DNA from: DAOTVC01 sp034437215
GTDB taxonomy: Bacteria > Chloroflexota > Anaerolineae > B4-G1 > SLSP01
Assembly: GCA_034437215.1 (NCBI GenBank)
Contig: DAOTVC010000024.1
Span: 1 to 24,014, forward strand
Direction of reading: 5' to 3'
DNA length: 24,014 bases
The notes beneath the pieces were generated by a model that saw only the letters and a list, made by a program, of their open reading frames with translations, did not search any database and had not been told where the DNA came from. Both the position numbers and the translations under genes were made by a program. This document shows, one piece after another, positions 7,507 to 14,616 of this stretch. Numbering within the stretch: the stretch's first letter is position 1; each line of letters opens with the position of its first letter.

Positions 7507-7519
7507 GCTCGCGCCCGCC

Positions 7520-8419
7520 CTACGCCTCCCGCATCAGGTCGCGCAGCCGGCGATAGGTGAGGAGACTGATTCCCACCTCCTCTAGGATCTCCGCCAGCGC
7601 TTCTCCGCTGAAGAAGTTGTAGTCACAGATACGGCGCGCGCCCCAGGCAGCGGACATGAGCCCTTCGAGCTCGGGGCCCGCCATTGCTGCGTGGTAGAGG
7701 AGGTGGGTCAGCCCCGGCTCGAGGCTCGCCAGCAGCTGCCGGTACTGCTCCGCGCAGCCCTCCGGCGAGGCCATGTAGAGGTCCAGCTGGCGGTCGACGA
7801 CGGGCAGGGTCCCCCGCGCCTCCAACGCCTCGACGGCGCCCGCCAACCGGGCTGCGGCCCCCTCCGGCACCCCCCGGGCCATGATCTGCTCCTTGGTGAT
7901 GCGGGGGATCATCGCGGGCACCCGGTACTCCAGCGCCAGCTCCACGTAGACGGGCACCAGCACCGGGTGGAGGACGGCGCCCATGTGAGTGTCGATGTGA
8001 GTGACGTCCACCCCGCCCTCGAGGGCCCGGTCGATCTGCGCGCGCAGCTCCGCAGCCGCCGCCCCGGCGTCCATCTGGCGGTGCAGGGAGGCGACGTCAG
8101 GCCAGAGGTAGCCCTGGGGATCGAGAAGGCCGCTGGCGAGATCACAGGTGCTCAACGCCCCCCAGCGGTAGGTCGGCCACTCGCTGTTGAGGGTCAGGTG
8201 GACGCCGACGTCCACCTCGCCGGCGCGCTCGCGGGCGTAGGCGACCATCTCCGGCGCCCAGGAGCAGGGCATCATGATGGAGCCGGTCGCCGTGACCCCG
8301 CCCTCGACGATGTCGAAGAAGGCGCGATTGTGGGCGTGGCACATGCCGAGGTCGTCGGCGTGGAAGATGACGACGCGATCTTGAGGGCCGTAGCCCAGAC
8401 GTTCCAACCAGAGGTTCAT
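7520..8419 (-). CDS. YdjC/ChbG-family carbohydrate deacetylase
   Basis: The protein has 299 residues. The metal-binding motifs of the YdjC/ChbG family (polysaccharide-deacetylase-like fold) are in order: FHADDLGMC at 19-27 (Asp pair), VGVHLTLNSEW (about 70-80) and HIDTHMGAVLHP (about 140-152). Family members remove acetyl groups from chito-oligosaccharides such as diacetylchitobiose, using a divalent metal. There is no signal peptide, so the substrate would be intracellular sugar. The ATG is preceded by GAAGGAGA at good spacing. The gene converges on the patatin gene with a 13-bp gap and stands alone, with no chitobiose transport genes beside it. The exact substrate is therefore unknown. Family call is firm; the symbol chbG is not assigned because orthology cannot be judged. 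Confidence 0.88.
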   Translation of the reverse strand: MNLWLERLGYGPQDRVVIFHADDLGMCHAHNRAFFDIVEGGVTATGSIMMPCSWAPEMVAYARERAGEVDVGVHLTLNSEWPTYRWGALSTCDLASGLLDPQGYLWPDVASLHRQMDAGAAAAELRAQIDRALEGGVDVTHIDTHMGAVLHPVLVPVYVELALEYRVPAMIPRITKEQIMARGVPEGAAARLAGAVEALEARGTLPVVDRQLDLYMASPEGCAEQYRQLLASLEPGLTHLLYHAAMAGPELEGLMSAAWGARRICDYNFFSGEALAEILEEVGISLLTYRRLRDLMREA

Positions 8420-8739
8420 GGGATCTCCTTCAATGCAGTCGGTTAGTCTTGTAGTCGGTTAGGCTGATAGTCAGGTAGTCGGTAGGACGAAAGGGATTGG
8501 GGACCAGGGATCAGGCGCGCTGGTGAGCCTCTCTCTCGATTCGCTCACTCTGATCTTTGAGCGAGCAGGTGCGTCAGCACAGTCTCCCCGTAAGGGGGGG
8601 GAAACAGGGTGCATAGAGAGGCGCGGTCGCGAGGACTGCGCTACCCTTCCCCACCTCGCGTGGGACGTGAGAGGACGCAGCAGACGCTTCGCGACCGACC
8701 CCGCTGAAAAAGACCCCAAAAGTCGTGATGCGTTCTGCG
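8420..8739. other. Gene-free stretch with short TAGTCGGT repeats
   Basis: No gene is supported in these 320 bases. From 8438 to 8483 the motif TAGTC(G)GGT(TAG) recurs four times imperfectly (for example AGTCGGTTAG twice), and a similar TAGTCTGGTAGTC lies at 9917-9929. A CCCC-GTAAG-GGGG hairpin lies near 8587. The rest looks like unstructured spacer; I see no terminator or promoter I would defend. Confidence 0.5.
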
Positions 8740-9129
8740 TCAATAACCGTTGCCCGCAGAGGTCAGGACGACCAAAAAGATGAAGGCGAAGTAGGCGAGG
8801 ACCGCCAGCGTCCCCAGTACGAGCACCAGGCCGCCGGACCCCACGCCGATCCAGGAGAGGAGGCGGGTGCGCTCGGCGTCCACGGACTCCTTCGCCACGA
8901 TCAACCCTATGATCCCCAACAGCAGGGGGATGAAGGGCAGGCAGTAGAAGCCCATGTTGCAGGTGAAGCACATGAGCAGGAGAATGGCGGCGCTGGCAAC
9001 GGCCCCCAGGGAGATCAGATCGTTGGAGTTGCCCCTGAAGGTGACGCGCGGGCGCTCCGGCTGCGGCTCCTCGGGCGGGAATGACGGCTCTTCGAACGTC
9101 GGCTCTTCGAACATGGCTTCTTCTGACAT
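8740..9129 (-). CDS. Small DUF4190-like membrane protein
   Basis: The protein has 129 residues from the ATG at 9129, which follows GAGAGG at a workable distance; the longer in-frame extension upstream is Ser/Arg-rich and unlike a real N-terminus. The first 30 residues are acidic and proline-rich (MSEEAMFEEPTFEEPSF). Two long hydrophobic segments follow: about 45-70 (containing LLLMCFTCNMGFYCLPFIPL and the LLGIIGLIVA strand) and about 90-120. The order small-residue helix, GIIGLI, short loop, second helix resembles DUF4190/DUF4870-type integral membrane proteins of unknown role. It lies 46 bp downstream of the pyruvate-kinase-domain gene on the same strand, probably co-transcribed. No enzymatic motif is visible. 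Confidence 0.75.
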   Translation of the reverse strand: MSEEAMFEEPTFEEPSFPPEEPQPERPRVTFRGNSNDLISLGAVASAAILLLMCFTCNMGFYCLPFIPLLLGIIGLIVAKESVDAERTRLLSWIGVGSGGLVLVLGTLAVLAYFAFIFLVVLTSAGNGY

Positions 9130-9175
9130 CTTTTTTACCTCTCTGGATAAGTGTGAATGGACAAGGGAAGAACGC

Positions 9176-9775
9176 TCACTTCTGGGAGTCCGGATGGTGG
9201 GGCGAGGGCATGCAGACGATCTCCAGGAACTCCAGATCAAAGAAGGCCTGCGCGTTGGCGGGCCGGAGGACGACGACGGTGTCGGCCCCCCGACCTGTGC
9301 CCGCCACGGCGACGAGGGGCTCGTCGGGGAAGACCAGACCGGCGTCCGCCGCCATCAACGCAATCTCGGCGACGACCTTCATCCCCTGTCCGAAGGTGCG
9401 CAGGGTGTAGGCGATGATCTCCTCGATCTCGTAGGTGCCCAGCTTCTTGCGCACGGCGCGCCCCACCCCGCCGAAAGCGTGCTGGGCGGTGAGGATGTGG
9501 ACGCCCGCCTCCTCCAGCGCGGCCCGGTTCTCGGCGGTGAGCTCCTGCACGCCGGGCTTCTTGAAGCCCGTCGAGTGGGTGACGGCGACGAGCTCGAAGC
9601 CGGGCAGAAGCTCGGCGGCCCGCACGGCGGTCATTCCCCGCGTGGTGGCGACGACCAGCCGCTCTATACCCAGCGCCTCGGCCCGGGTGCCCGCCAGTTC
9701 GAGCGCCCGGTCGGTGTTCTGGGGTCCCGGTTCGACAAAGTAGACAGTCTGAGCAACGAACTCCATCTTAGCCAT
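9176..9775 (-). CDS. Stand-alone pyruvate kinase alpha/beta (C-terminal) domain protein
   Basis: The protein has 199 residues from the ATG at 9775, which follows GAAGGAG at proper spacing; an in-frame ATG 45 bases upstream lacks such a site. The sequence TDRALELAGTRAEALGIERL followed by VVATTRGMTA resembles the allosteric C-terminal domain of pyruvate kinase. VAVAGTGRGADTVVVLRPAN near the end completes the fold. The catalytic barrel of pyruvate kinase is absent, so glycolytic catalysis is excluded. Proteins of only this domain occur in Chloroflexota, archaea and Firmicutes and have no established function; sensing of a phosphorylated metabolite is a plausible guess. Downstream by 46 bp lies a small membrane protein gene. 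Confidence 0.82.
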   Translation of the reverse strand: MAKMEFVAQTVYFVEPGPQNTDRALELAGTRAEALGIERLVVATTRGMTAVRAAELLPGFELVAVTHSTGFKKPGVQELTAENRAALEEAGVHILTAQHAFGGVGRAVRKKLGTYEIEEIIAYTLRTFGQGMKVVAEIALMAADAGLVFPDEPLVAVAGTGRGADTVVVLRPANAQAFFDLEFLEIVCMPSPHHPDSQK

Positions 9776-9804
9776 AATGCTCCTTCGAAAATAGGCTTGG
9801 GTTT

Positions 9805-9854
9805 GTAGTAGGCGATTCATCTCCGTTGCTTTACGGCACTGAAGTGCCTACTAC
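9805..9854. repeat. Long inverted repeat with nested hairpin
   Basis: GTAGTAGGC (9805-9813) pairs with GCCTACTAC (9846-9854). Within it GGCACT (9835-9840) pairs with AGTGCC (9843-9848) around two bases. The two stems share bases, so they would be alternatives. The shape is that of an extragenic palindromic repeat. It lies just upstream of the start at 9775. Confidence 0.6.
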
Positions 9855-9868
9855 GAACCATTTTCGTT

Positions 9869-9979
9869 CTTGGATGGTGTGCGCAAGCACCGGTGTCTCC
9901 TTCGAAATTAGTGGTTTAGTCTGGTAGTCAAGCAGTCATTTCATGCTTGGAGGGTGTGCGCAAGCACCGGTGTCTCCTT
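9869..9979. repeat. Pair of 34-bp direct repeats, 77-bp period
   Basis: A 34-base unit at 9869-9902 recurs at 9946-9979 with a single difference. It contains the palindrome CACCGGTG and, on the minus strand, GTGC-TTGC-GCAC hairpins preceded by AAGGAGACACC. The minus-strand stretch TTTCGAAGGAG in copy 1 also resembles the ribosome-binding region of the gene at 9176-9775, as if the leader had been partly duplicated. The remaining bases between 9776 and 10195 hold no gene. Confidence 0.75.
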
Positions 9980-10041
9980 TCACAAGGTATATTACTGATC
10001 CGGACGAGTACTGCTAAACCGAGCCGACCTACGACCTCTCC

Positions 10042-10165
10042 GCCGGCGGTTAAAACCGCCGGCTACCGTATTGAAGTCGGCTGAAGCCAACTGCGGATGT
10101 GCTTCGGGTAGTGTGCTTGCCGGAGCACACTTTTTTCGTGGTAGCCTGTGGCTTGAGCCACAGGC
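10042..10165. repeat. Array of strong extragenic hairpins
   Basis: Three near-perfect hairpins follow each other. GCCGGCGGTT/AACCGCCGGC (10042-10063) has a 10-bp stem and AGTGTGCT/AGCACACT (10110-10131) an 8-bp stem. GCCTGTGGCT/AGCCACAGGC (10144-10165) again has a 10-bp stem. A weaker one (AGTCGGCTGAAGCCAACT) lies near 10075. They resemble repetitive extragenic palindromes that multiply in genomes; only the second has a T tract. Confidence 0.7.
10110..10136 (+). terminator. Terminator-shaped hairpin on the plus strand
   Basis: The stem AGTGTGCT/AGCACACT with a 6-base loop runs into six T residues (10131-10136), the form of a Rho-independent terminator on the plus strand. No plus-strand gene precedes it, so it may be part of the repeat array or may block antisense transcription. 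Confidence 0.45.
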
Positions 10166-10185
10166 GATGCTTTCACAAGAGCCTC

Positions 10186-10250
10186 CATGATTTTCTCAGT
10201 GTTCTCTGTCTCCTCCGTGGTGAAATAGGGCTCTTTCAGTAGAGCCATTA
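10186..10250. mobile_element. Half copy of the MITE-like element seen at 20889-21062
   Basis: The segment TTTTCTCAGTGTTCTCTGTC, continuing with CTCCGTGGTGAAATAGGGCT and CTTTCAGTAGAG, resembles the right half of the element at 20889-21062 (CTCCGTGCCCTCTGTGGTAA followed by AAAGGCTTTTTTCAGCAGAG). A matching left half is absent. It overlaps the 3' end of the zinc-ribbon gene at 10196-11374. Confidence 0.5.
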
Positions 10251-11374
10251 GCTGCTAACATTGCCTCCCGGCGGTTGAACTGCCAGACCTGCAAGATGGG
10301 GACGAGAGCCCCGAAGCCGACGAGGAGCGCCAGCAGCACGCCCAGCCCGGAGACGAGGAGGAGGGGCGGAATGGCGATGCTCACGAGCCCCACGACGAGG
10401 CTCAGAACGAAGATGACGGCGGCGACGATGCCCACGGCGAGGGACCGGCGCTGCGCGCGCCGCATGGAACCCCGACGCTCGCCGCTCAGGCAGCCCGTCT
10501 GCCCGTGGACGAGCACGGGCTGCGGCTCTCCCTCGTCGTCGAGATAGTAGGTGGTGTAGACGGGGCGCAGGAGCAGGGTCCAGTTGGGAGCGGCGTATTG
10601 CGGGCTCCAGCGGAAGTCGCGCACGTGGTCGGCGCCCGCCGCTTGCCGGCACTCCTCCCCCGCCGCTGCGCGGACCCGGGGCTCGGCAGCGGTCCAGGCG
10701 GCCTCCGGCGCCCGATCGGGCAGCCGGACGAGGGCCACGGCGCTCCGCTGCTGGGGATAGGGACGGGCGTCCTCCAGCCGAAAGGGTCCCAGCGCCCGCT
10801 GCAGCGCTCCCTCCGCCTCCAGGGCAGGAGCGGTGACGTTGTGGTAGACACGGCGCAGGCGCCCCACTCGCGGCTCCCAACGGACGCGCCGCTCCTGAAC
10901 CTCCTGCTCCCGCCAGCCCCCTCCCCGATCGTCGTAGCGGCTCTGGTGGCTGACCACCTCGTAGTCGAAGCCCACCTCGGCCCGCCAGCCGGCCCGTACC
11001 TCCACGTCCACCAGCCAGAGGGGCAGGGCGAGGGGCTGGAGCCGGGCGCGCAGACGCTCCGCGCTCAGATCCTCGGGGGGATAGGGGATCTTCTCGGCGA
11101 AGCGCTCCACCTCCGCCCCCAGGCGCCCGTCGGAGAGCGTCGCGGGCACCACCAGCTCGGGTGGGCGGACGTAGGGCAGCCGTGAGAGATCGCCCTCGAG
11201 GGGCGTGAGGGGGGCACTGAAGCAGTGGGGGCAGCGCTCGGGACGTCGTCCCGCCGGCAGGAGGTAGCGCCAGTCGCAGCCCTCGCAGAGGGCGACCCAC
11301 CACCCGCCCTCCCAACCCTCGAGAAGGGGGAGACCTTCAGTCGCCGTCGTTCCAGGCCTCGTGGTTTCAGGCAT
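10196..11374 (-). CDS. Zinc-ribbon membrane protein, second of a related pair
   Basis: The protein has 392 residues from the ATG at 11374, which overlaps the stop of the preceding gene by 8 bases and has CAGGAG upstream; the longer in-frame extension is an overlap shadow. A zinc ribbon CEGC...CPHC (Cys30, 33, 48, 51) is followed by a soluble region of about 250 residues. The motif VHGQTGCLSGERR precedes two hydrophobic helices (about 315-355) and a short basic tail. The same INGQTGAIAGQRP-helix arrangement ends the preceding gene, so the two are distant paralogues. No known enzyme is recognised; database names for such proteins often borrow 'primosomal protein N-prime' for the zinc ribbon only. 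The last 17 or so codons and the stop lie in a repeat element, so the C-terminus is probably altered. Confidence 0.82.
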   Translation of the reverse strand: MPETTRPGTTATEGLPLLEGWEGGWWVALCEGCDWRYLLPAGRRPERCPHCFSAPLTPLEGDLSRLPYVRPPELVVPATLSDGRLGAEVERFAEKIPYPPEDLSAERLRARLQPLALPLWLVDVEVRAGWRAEVGFDYEVVSHQSRYDDRGGGWREQEVQERRVRWEPRVGRLRRVYHNVTAPALEAEGALQRALGPFRLEDARPYPQQRSAVALVRLPDRAPEAAWTAAEPRVRAAAGEECRQAAGADHVRDFRWSPQYAAPNWTLLLRPVYTTYYLDDEGEPQPVLVHGQTGCLSGERRGSMRRAQRRSLAVGIVAAVIFVLSLVVGLVSIAIPPLLLVSGLGVLLALLVGFGALVPILQVWQFNRREAMLAANGSTERALFHHGGDREH

Positions 11375-12638
11375 CGTCCATCTCCTGAGCCTCGGTGAAG
11401 ATGAGGGCGCCGATGATCGCCCCGATGACGAGCAGGACGAAGCCGACGGCCCCAATGAGCAAGCCGATGCCCAGCAGCGCGGTGATGACGCCCGCGAGGC
11501 TGAGCAGCAGCCCGGGCGCGACGATGGCCCCAATAACCAGCCAGACCTTCGTCCAATCCACCGGGCGCTGTCCGGCGATGGCGCCTGTCTGCCCGTTGAT
11601 CATCACCTGGTAGCCCGCGCCGCCGTAGCGGTAGGCGGCGACGTAGAGGGGCAGCAGGACGTAGCGCCAGCTCTCGTCGCTGAAGTCCAGCTGCATGCTG
11701 AAGTTGCGGATCTTGGAGGTGCTGGCCTGATGGCGGCAGGCGGCGCGGGCGTGCTCCCGCATCTCCTGCCGGGCCACCTCCCATGCCGCCTCCAGAGGGA
11801 CGTCGTAGGCCTGGGCGTGGAAGCCGGCGAGGAACTTGGGATCGTAGGGGACGAGCTCCCGCAGATCGTACTCCTTGACCCGCTGAAGGAGGAGATGGCT
11901 CAAGCGCTGCGTCCCGGGCAGGGGGAGGTCATCGAAGGGCAGGCGGACGTTCCCCGACTCCCACCGCCAGACGGTGACGGTGCGCGTCTTCCACTCGCCC
12001 CCGGAGCGGTAGCGCTCCGTCTTCGCGTGACCCACCTCGGCCCGCCAGGAAGCCGTCGTCGTCGCGTCGAAGGTCCAGAAGGGGACGTAGACGGGGGTGA
12101 AGTCGGCGACACGCGAGAGCTCCTTGAGATCCGGGGGCGTCATCCAGCTGCTGCCCAGCCAGCTCTGCACGCTGGAGCGGCAGGCCTCGCGGGTCACCTT
12201 GAAGGGCACCAGGAAGCGGGGGCGCATATCGGTCTGGGGCGCCTCCCGTTGGATGACCTTGTTGGAGCCGCAGAAGGGACAGGTGTAGGTGAGGGCCGTG
12301 GTGGGCAGGGACGTGCGGGCCCGGCAGTTCTGGCAGGCGATCTCGATGCGCACTACGCCCCAGCCCTGGGCCGCCTGCTCCAGCGTCTCCACCTTGAACT
12401 CGAACTCGCGCGCGCCCTTCCCCACGATCTCGCACTGGGGAGCCTCGTAGTAACCGCAGTGTTCGCAGCGCAGTCCGCCCTCGGGCACGCTGAAGGCCGT
12501 CGTCGCGCCGCAGTTGGGACATTTGAAGTCGAGGACCCCCTGCTCTACCTCCGGCTTCGGCGGTGCCGGAGCGTAGACCTCGATGCCCGCGATGAGGGAT
12601 TTCGTCGGGACGTAGCCGGCCGGTGGGAAGGTCGCCAT
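11367..12638 (-). CDS. Zinc-ribbon membrane protein, first of a related pair
   Basis: The protein has 423 residues. Two zinc ribbons are visible: Cys40/43 with Cys58/61 (CPNC...CEHCG) and Cys102/105 with Cys120/123 (CQNC...CPFCG). A soluble region follows with WLGSSWMTPPDLKELSRV and the FTPVYVPFWTFDA stretch. VMINGQTGAIAGQRPVDWTK then leads into two or three membrane helices (about 365-412) and an acidic end. I know such proteins as widespread bacterial membrane proteins of unknown function. The ATG has GCAGGAG at good distance and starts 13 bp after the response regulator gene, so both belong to the kinase-regulator operon. Zinc binding is inferred from the Cys pairs. A link to envelope sensing is suggested by context only. 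Confidence 0.85.
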   Translation of the reverse strand: MATFPPAGYVPTKSLIAGIEVYAPAPPKPEVEQGVLDFKCPNCGATTAFSVPEGGLRCEHCGYYEAPQCEIVGKGAREFEFKVETLEQAAQGWGVVRIEIACQNCRARTSLPTTALTYTCPFCGSNKVIQREAPQTDMRPRFLVPFKVTREACRSSVQSWLGSSWMTPPDLKELSRVADFTPVYVPFWTFDATTTASWRAEVGHAKTERYRSGGEWKTRTVTVWRWESGNVRLPFDDLPLPGTQRLSHLLLQRVKEYDLRELVPYDPKFLAGFHAQAYDVPLEAAWEVARQEMREHARAACRHQASTSKIRNFSMQLDFSDESWRYVLLPLYVAAYRYGGAGYQVMINGQTGAIAGQRPVDWTKVWLVIGAIVAPGLLLSLAGVITALLGIGLLIGAVGFVLLVIGAIIGALIFTEAQEMDDA

Positions 12639-12651
12639 GGAATCTCCTGCT

Positions 12652-13314
12652 TCAGATGAGGCCCAGCTCGCGCCCCCTGAGGGCCGCCTGGGTCCGGTCG
12701 CGTACGTTGAGTTTGCTCAGGATGTTCGTCAGATGGTTCTTCACCGTCCCCTCGGCGATGAAGAGCCGCCCGGCGATCTCCCGGTTGGTCATCCCCTGAG
12801 CGACGAGGCGCAGCACCTCGACCTCCCGCTCGCTGAGGGGCTCCACGAGGGTCTCCTCTCGGGGGGGAGCCTGGCGGGCCAGACGGGTGAACTCCGCCAC
12901 CACCTTGCTCGCCACGGAAGGCTGCAGGAAGGACTCGCCCCGTGCGGCGGCGCGGAGGGCCTCGAAGAGCTTTTCGGAAGGGGCATCCTTGAGCAGGTAC
13001 CCCAGCGCCCCGGCCCGCAGCCCGTCGAAGACGTACTCGTCGTCGTCGAAGGTGGTGAGAACGATGACCCGCGCCTCGGGCTCCACCTCGCCCAGCCGCC
13101 GGGTGGCAGCGACGCCGTCCATCAGGGGCATGCGAAGATCCATGAGGACGACGTCGGGGTGGAGGGACTGCGCCAGGCGCAGAGCTTCCTCGCCGTTCTC
13201 CGCCTCCCCCACTACCTCGAAATCGCGCTGCACCGAGAGGAGGGTCCGCAACCCCTCCCTGAAGAGCTGCTGATCGTCCACCAGCAGGATACGAATGCGT
13301 CCGCTGCGGCTCAT
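12652..13314 (-). CDS. NarL/FixJ-type response regulator
   Basis: The protein has 220 residues. The receiver domain has the acidic pair Asp13/Asp14, phospho-acceptor Asp59 (VVLMDLRMP), Thr at about 87-88 (VLTTFDD) and Lys109 (GYLLKDA). A LuxR-type helix-turn-helix follows: LSEREVEVLRLVAQGMTNRE, then IAGRL and GTVKNHLTNILSKLNVRDRT. It is a DNA-binding transcription regulator driven by phosphorylation from the kinase encoded just upstream, with which it overlaps by ATGA (13311-13314). The next gene, a zinc-ribbon membrane protein, starts 13 bp after its stop. Targets are unknown; autoregulation of the operon would be typical. All key residues are present. Confidence 0.95.
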   Translation of the reverse strand: MSRSGRIRILLVDDQQLFREGLRTLLSVQRDFEVVGEAENGEEALRLAQSLHPDVVLMDLRMPLMDGVAATRRLGEVEPEARVIVLTTFDDDEYVFDGLRAGALGYLLKDAPSEKLFEALRAAARGESFLQPSVASKVVAEFTRLARQAPPREETLVEPLSEREVEVLRLVAQGMTNREIAGRLFIAEGTVKNHLTNILSKLNVRDRTQAALRGRELGLI

Positions 13315-14492
13315 ACGGGCACCTCCACCTTGAGTTGAAAGCCCTCTCCCGTCGCCGTCCTGACCTCCACTCTCCCACCGAGCAGGTGCACCCGCTCCCG
13401 CAGCCCGAGAAGGCCGAACCCCCCCTCCGCCTCTACCGCACCCTGCCCGTCGTCCCAGATGAGGATGGAGGTGTTCTGCTCACTGTAGCGCAGCACCACC
13501 CCCGCCTCCTCGGCGGCGGCGTGCTTGCGCACGTTGGTCAATCCCTCCTGGACGGCCCGGTAGAGGGCCAGCTCCGCCGGCGCCGGAAGGGGGTGGGGCG
13601 CGCCTTCGACGACGAAGGTGAGGTCCAGGCCCCCGGCCCGCCCCTCCTCGATCAGGGAGGCCACAGCGTCGGGCAGAGGGCGCTCCTCGGTAGGAGAGGC
13701 CCGGAGAGCCGAGACGGAGCGCCGGACGTCCGCCAGGGCATCCTGGGCCAGGTGCCGCGCTTTGTGCAGCGCGTCGGAGGCCTGCGCCGGGTTCTGCTCC
13801 CCGACCGCCTGGGCCGCCTTGATCTGCATGTTGATGGCGGTGAGATAGTGGCCCAGCCCGTCGTGGATCTCACGCGCCAGCCGGTTTCGCTCCTTCGTCG
13901 TCGCCAGTTGCTCGACCTGGACGGCGTACTCCCGGAGCTTGCGATTGGCCTCCCCCAGCTCCGCCGCCAGCCGCTCCACCTCATGGCGGGCCCGCTCCTC
14001 GCTGACGGCGATATGGGTGAAGACCGCGACGAAGAAGACTCCGGCGACCATCGAGGGCACGATGTTGAGGAGCATCTCGAGGCTCGCCCCGGCCAGCAAA
14101 GGATCGAGTACCGGGACGATCACGATGGCAGCGCCCACCACGATCACCCAGCCGAGGGGCAGCAGGGTCATCGCATGGCTCGCGAGGACCATGGTCAGTA
14201 ACCAGGTCAAACCCATCCCTCCCGCCACACGAATAATCAGCCAGGCGATAAAGAGCTGCGCCGCGAAGTAGGCCAGCGAGAGGGGCAACGACTGCCAAAT
14301 CTCACAGAGAGCGATCCCGTAGGTCCCCAGCAGGGTGAAGAGAATACCCAGCCCGATGAGCACTACCCACGCTTCCGGGGTCAGGTTCTGGCTCTGGCCG
14401 ACGATGGAGACGTAAACGGCCGCGACCAGCAGCAGGAAGGCAGTGTAGGCGCGCCAGCTTACGCGGAATTTTTGATTGACTGTGTGTAGCAT
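13311..14492 (-). CDS. Membrane sensor histidine kinase (HisKA_3 / NarL-partner type)
   Basis: The protein has 393 residues. The first 170 residues are hydrophobic with about five or six membrane helices and no sizeable extracellular sensor domain. A coiled coil (EVERLAAELGEANRKLREYA) follows, then the HisKA_3 box ERNRLAREIHDGLGHYLTAI with phospho-acceptor His210. The ATPase domain shows the N box NVRKHA, DDGQG and GFGLLGLRERV. This is the standard architecture of DesK/LiaS-like kinases, which often sense membrane or cell-envelope state through their helices. It phosphorylates the regulator encoded next. A promoter is recognisable 34-62 bases upstream. The signal is unknown; envelope sensing is inferred from the lack of an external domain. 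Confidence 0.94.
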   Translation of the reverse strand: MLHTVNQKFRVSWRAYTAFLLLVAAVYVSIVGQSQNLTPEAWVVLIGLGILFTLLGTYGIALCEIWQSLPLSLAYFAAQLFIAWLIIRVAGGMGLTWLLTMVLASHAMTLLPLGWVIVVGAAIVIVPVLDPLLAGASLEMLLNIVPSMVAGVFFVAVFTHIAVSEERARHEVERLAAELGEANRKLREYAVQVEQLATTKERNRLAREIHDGLGHYLTAINMQIKAAQAVGEQNPAQASDALHKARHLAQDALADVRRSVSALRASPTEERPLPDAVASLIEEGRAGGLDLTFVVEGAPHPLPAPAELALYRAVQEGLTNVRKHAAAEEAGVVLRYSEQNTSILIWDDGQGAVEAEGGFGLLGLRERVHLLGGRVEVRTATGEGFQLKVEVPV

Positions 14493-14525
14493 GCGTGGAT
14501 CTCCCCGATTCGGTCAGTGAGAGTG

Positions 14526-14554
14526 AGTGTAGCACAAAAAGACGGGGAGAACAA
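14526..14554 (-). promoter_or_regulatory. Promoter of the kinase-regulator-zinc-ribbon operon
   Basis: On the minus strand TTGTTC (14554-14549), a 17-base spacer and TACACT (14531-14526) form a good sigma70-type promoter. The start would lie near 14519, about 27 bases before the kinase ATG. It lies in the 124-bp gap after the ABC ATPase gene, so the kinase operon is transcribed separately from the export operon. Confidence 0.55.
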
Positions 14555-14616
14555 AGGGCCTGCGGTCGCTTCTCGCTAAAACCCCCTTCCCCATGCAGGA
14601 TTACACGGAGTTCGTG

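Noticed and set aside
9869..9979. CRISPR-like pair of repeats
   Set aside because: Only two copies and one intervening segment of 43 bases; no cas genes, and the units look like a leader or dispersed repeat.
10063..10248. 61-codon minus-strand open frame in the hairpin region
   Set aside because: It runs through the half MITE and the hairpins, with sequence such as TTEETENTEK that comes from the repeat itself; no family match or ribosome-binding site.
11361..12659. 432-codon plus-strand open frame
   Set aside because: It is the antisense of the zinc-ribbon gene, produced by GC-rich codon use; its protein is Gly/Ala/His/Asp low-complexity with no domain, while the opposite frame has Cys pairs and membrane helices.
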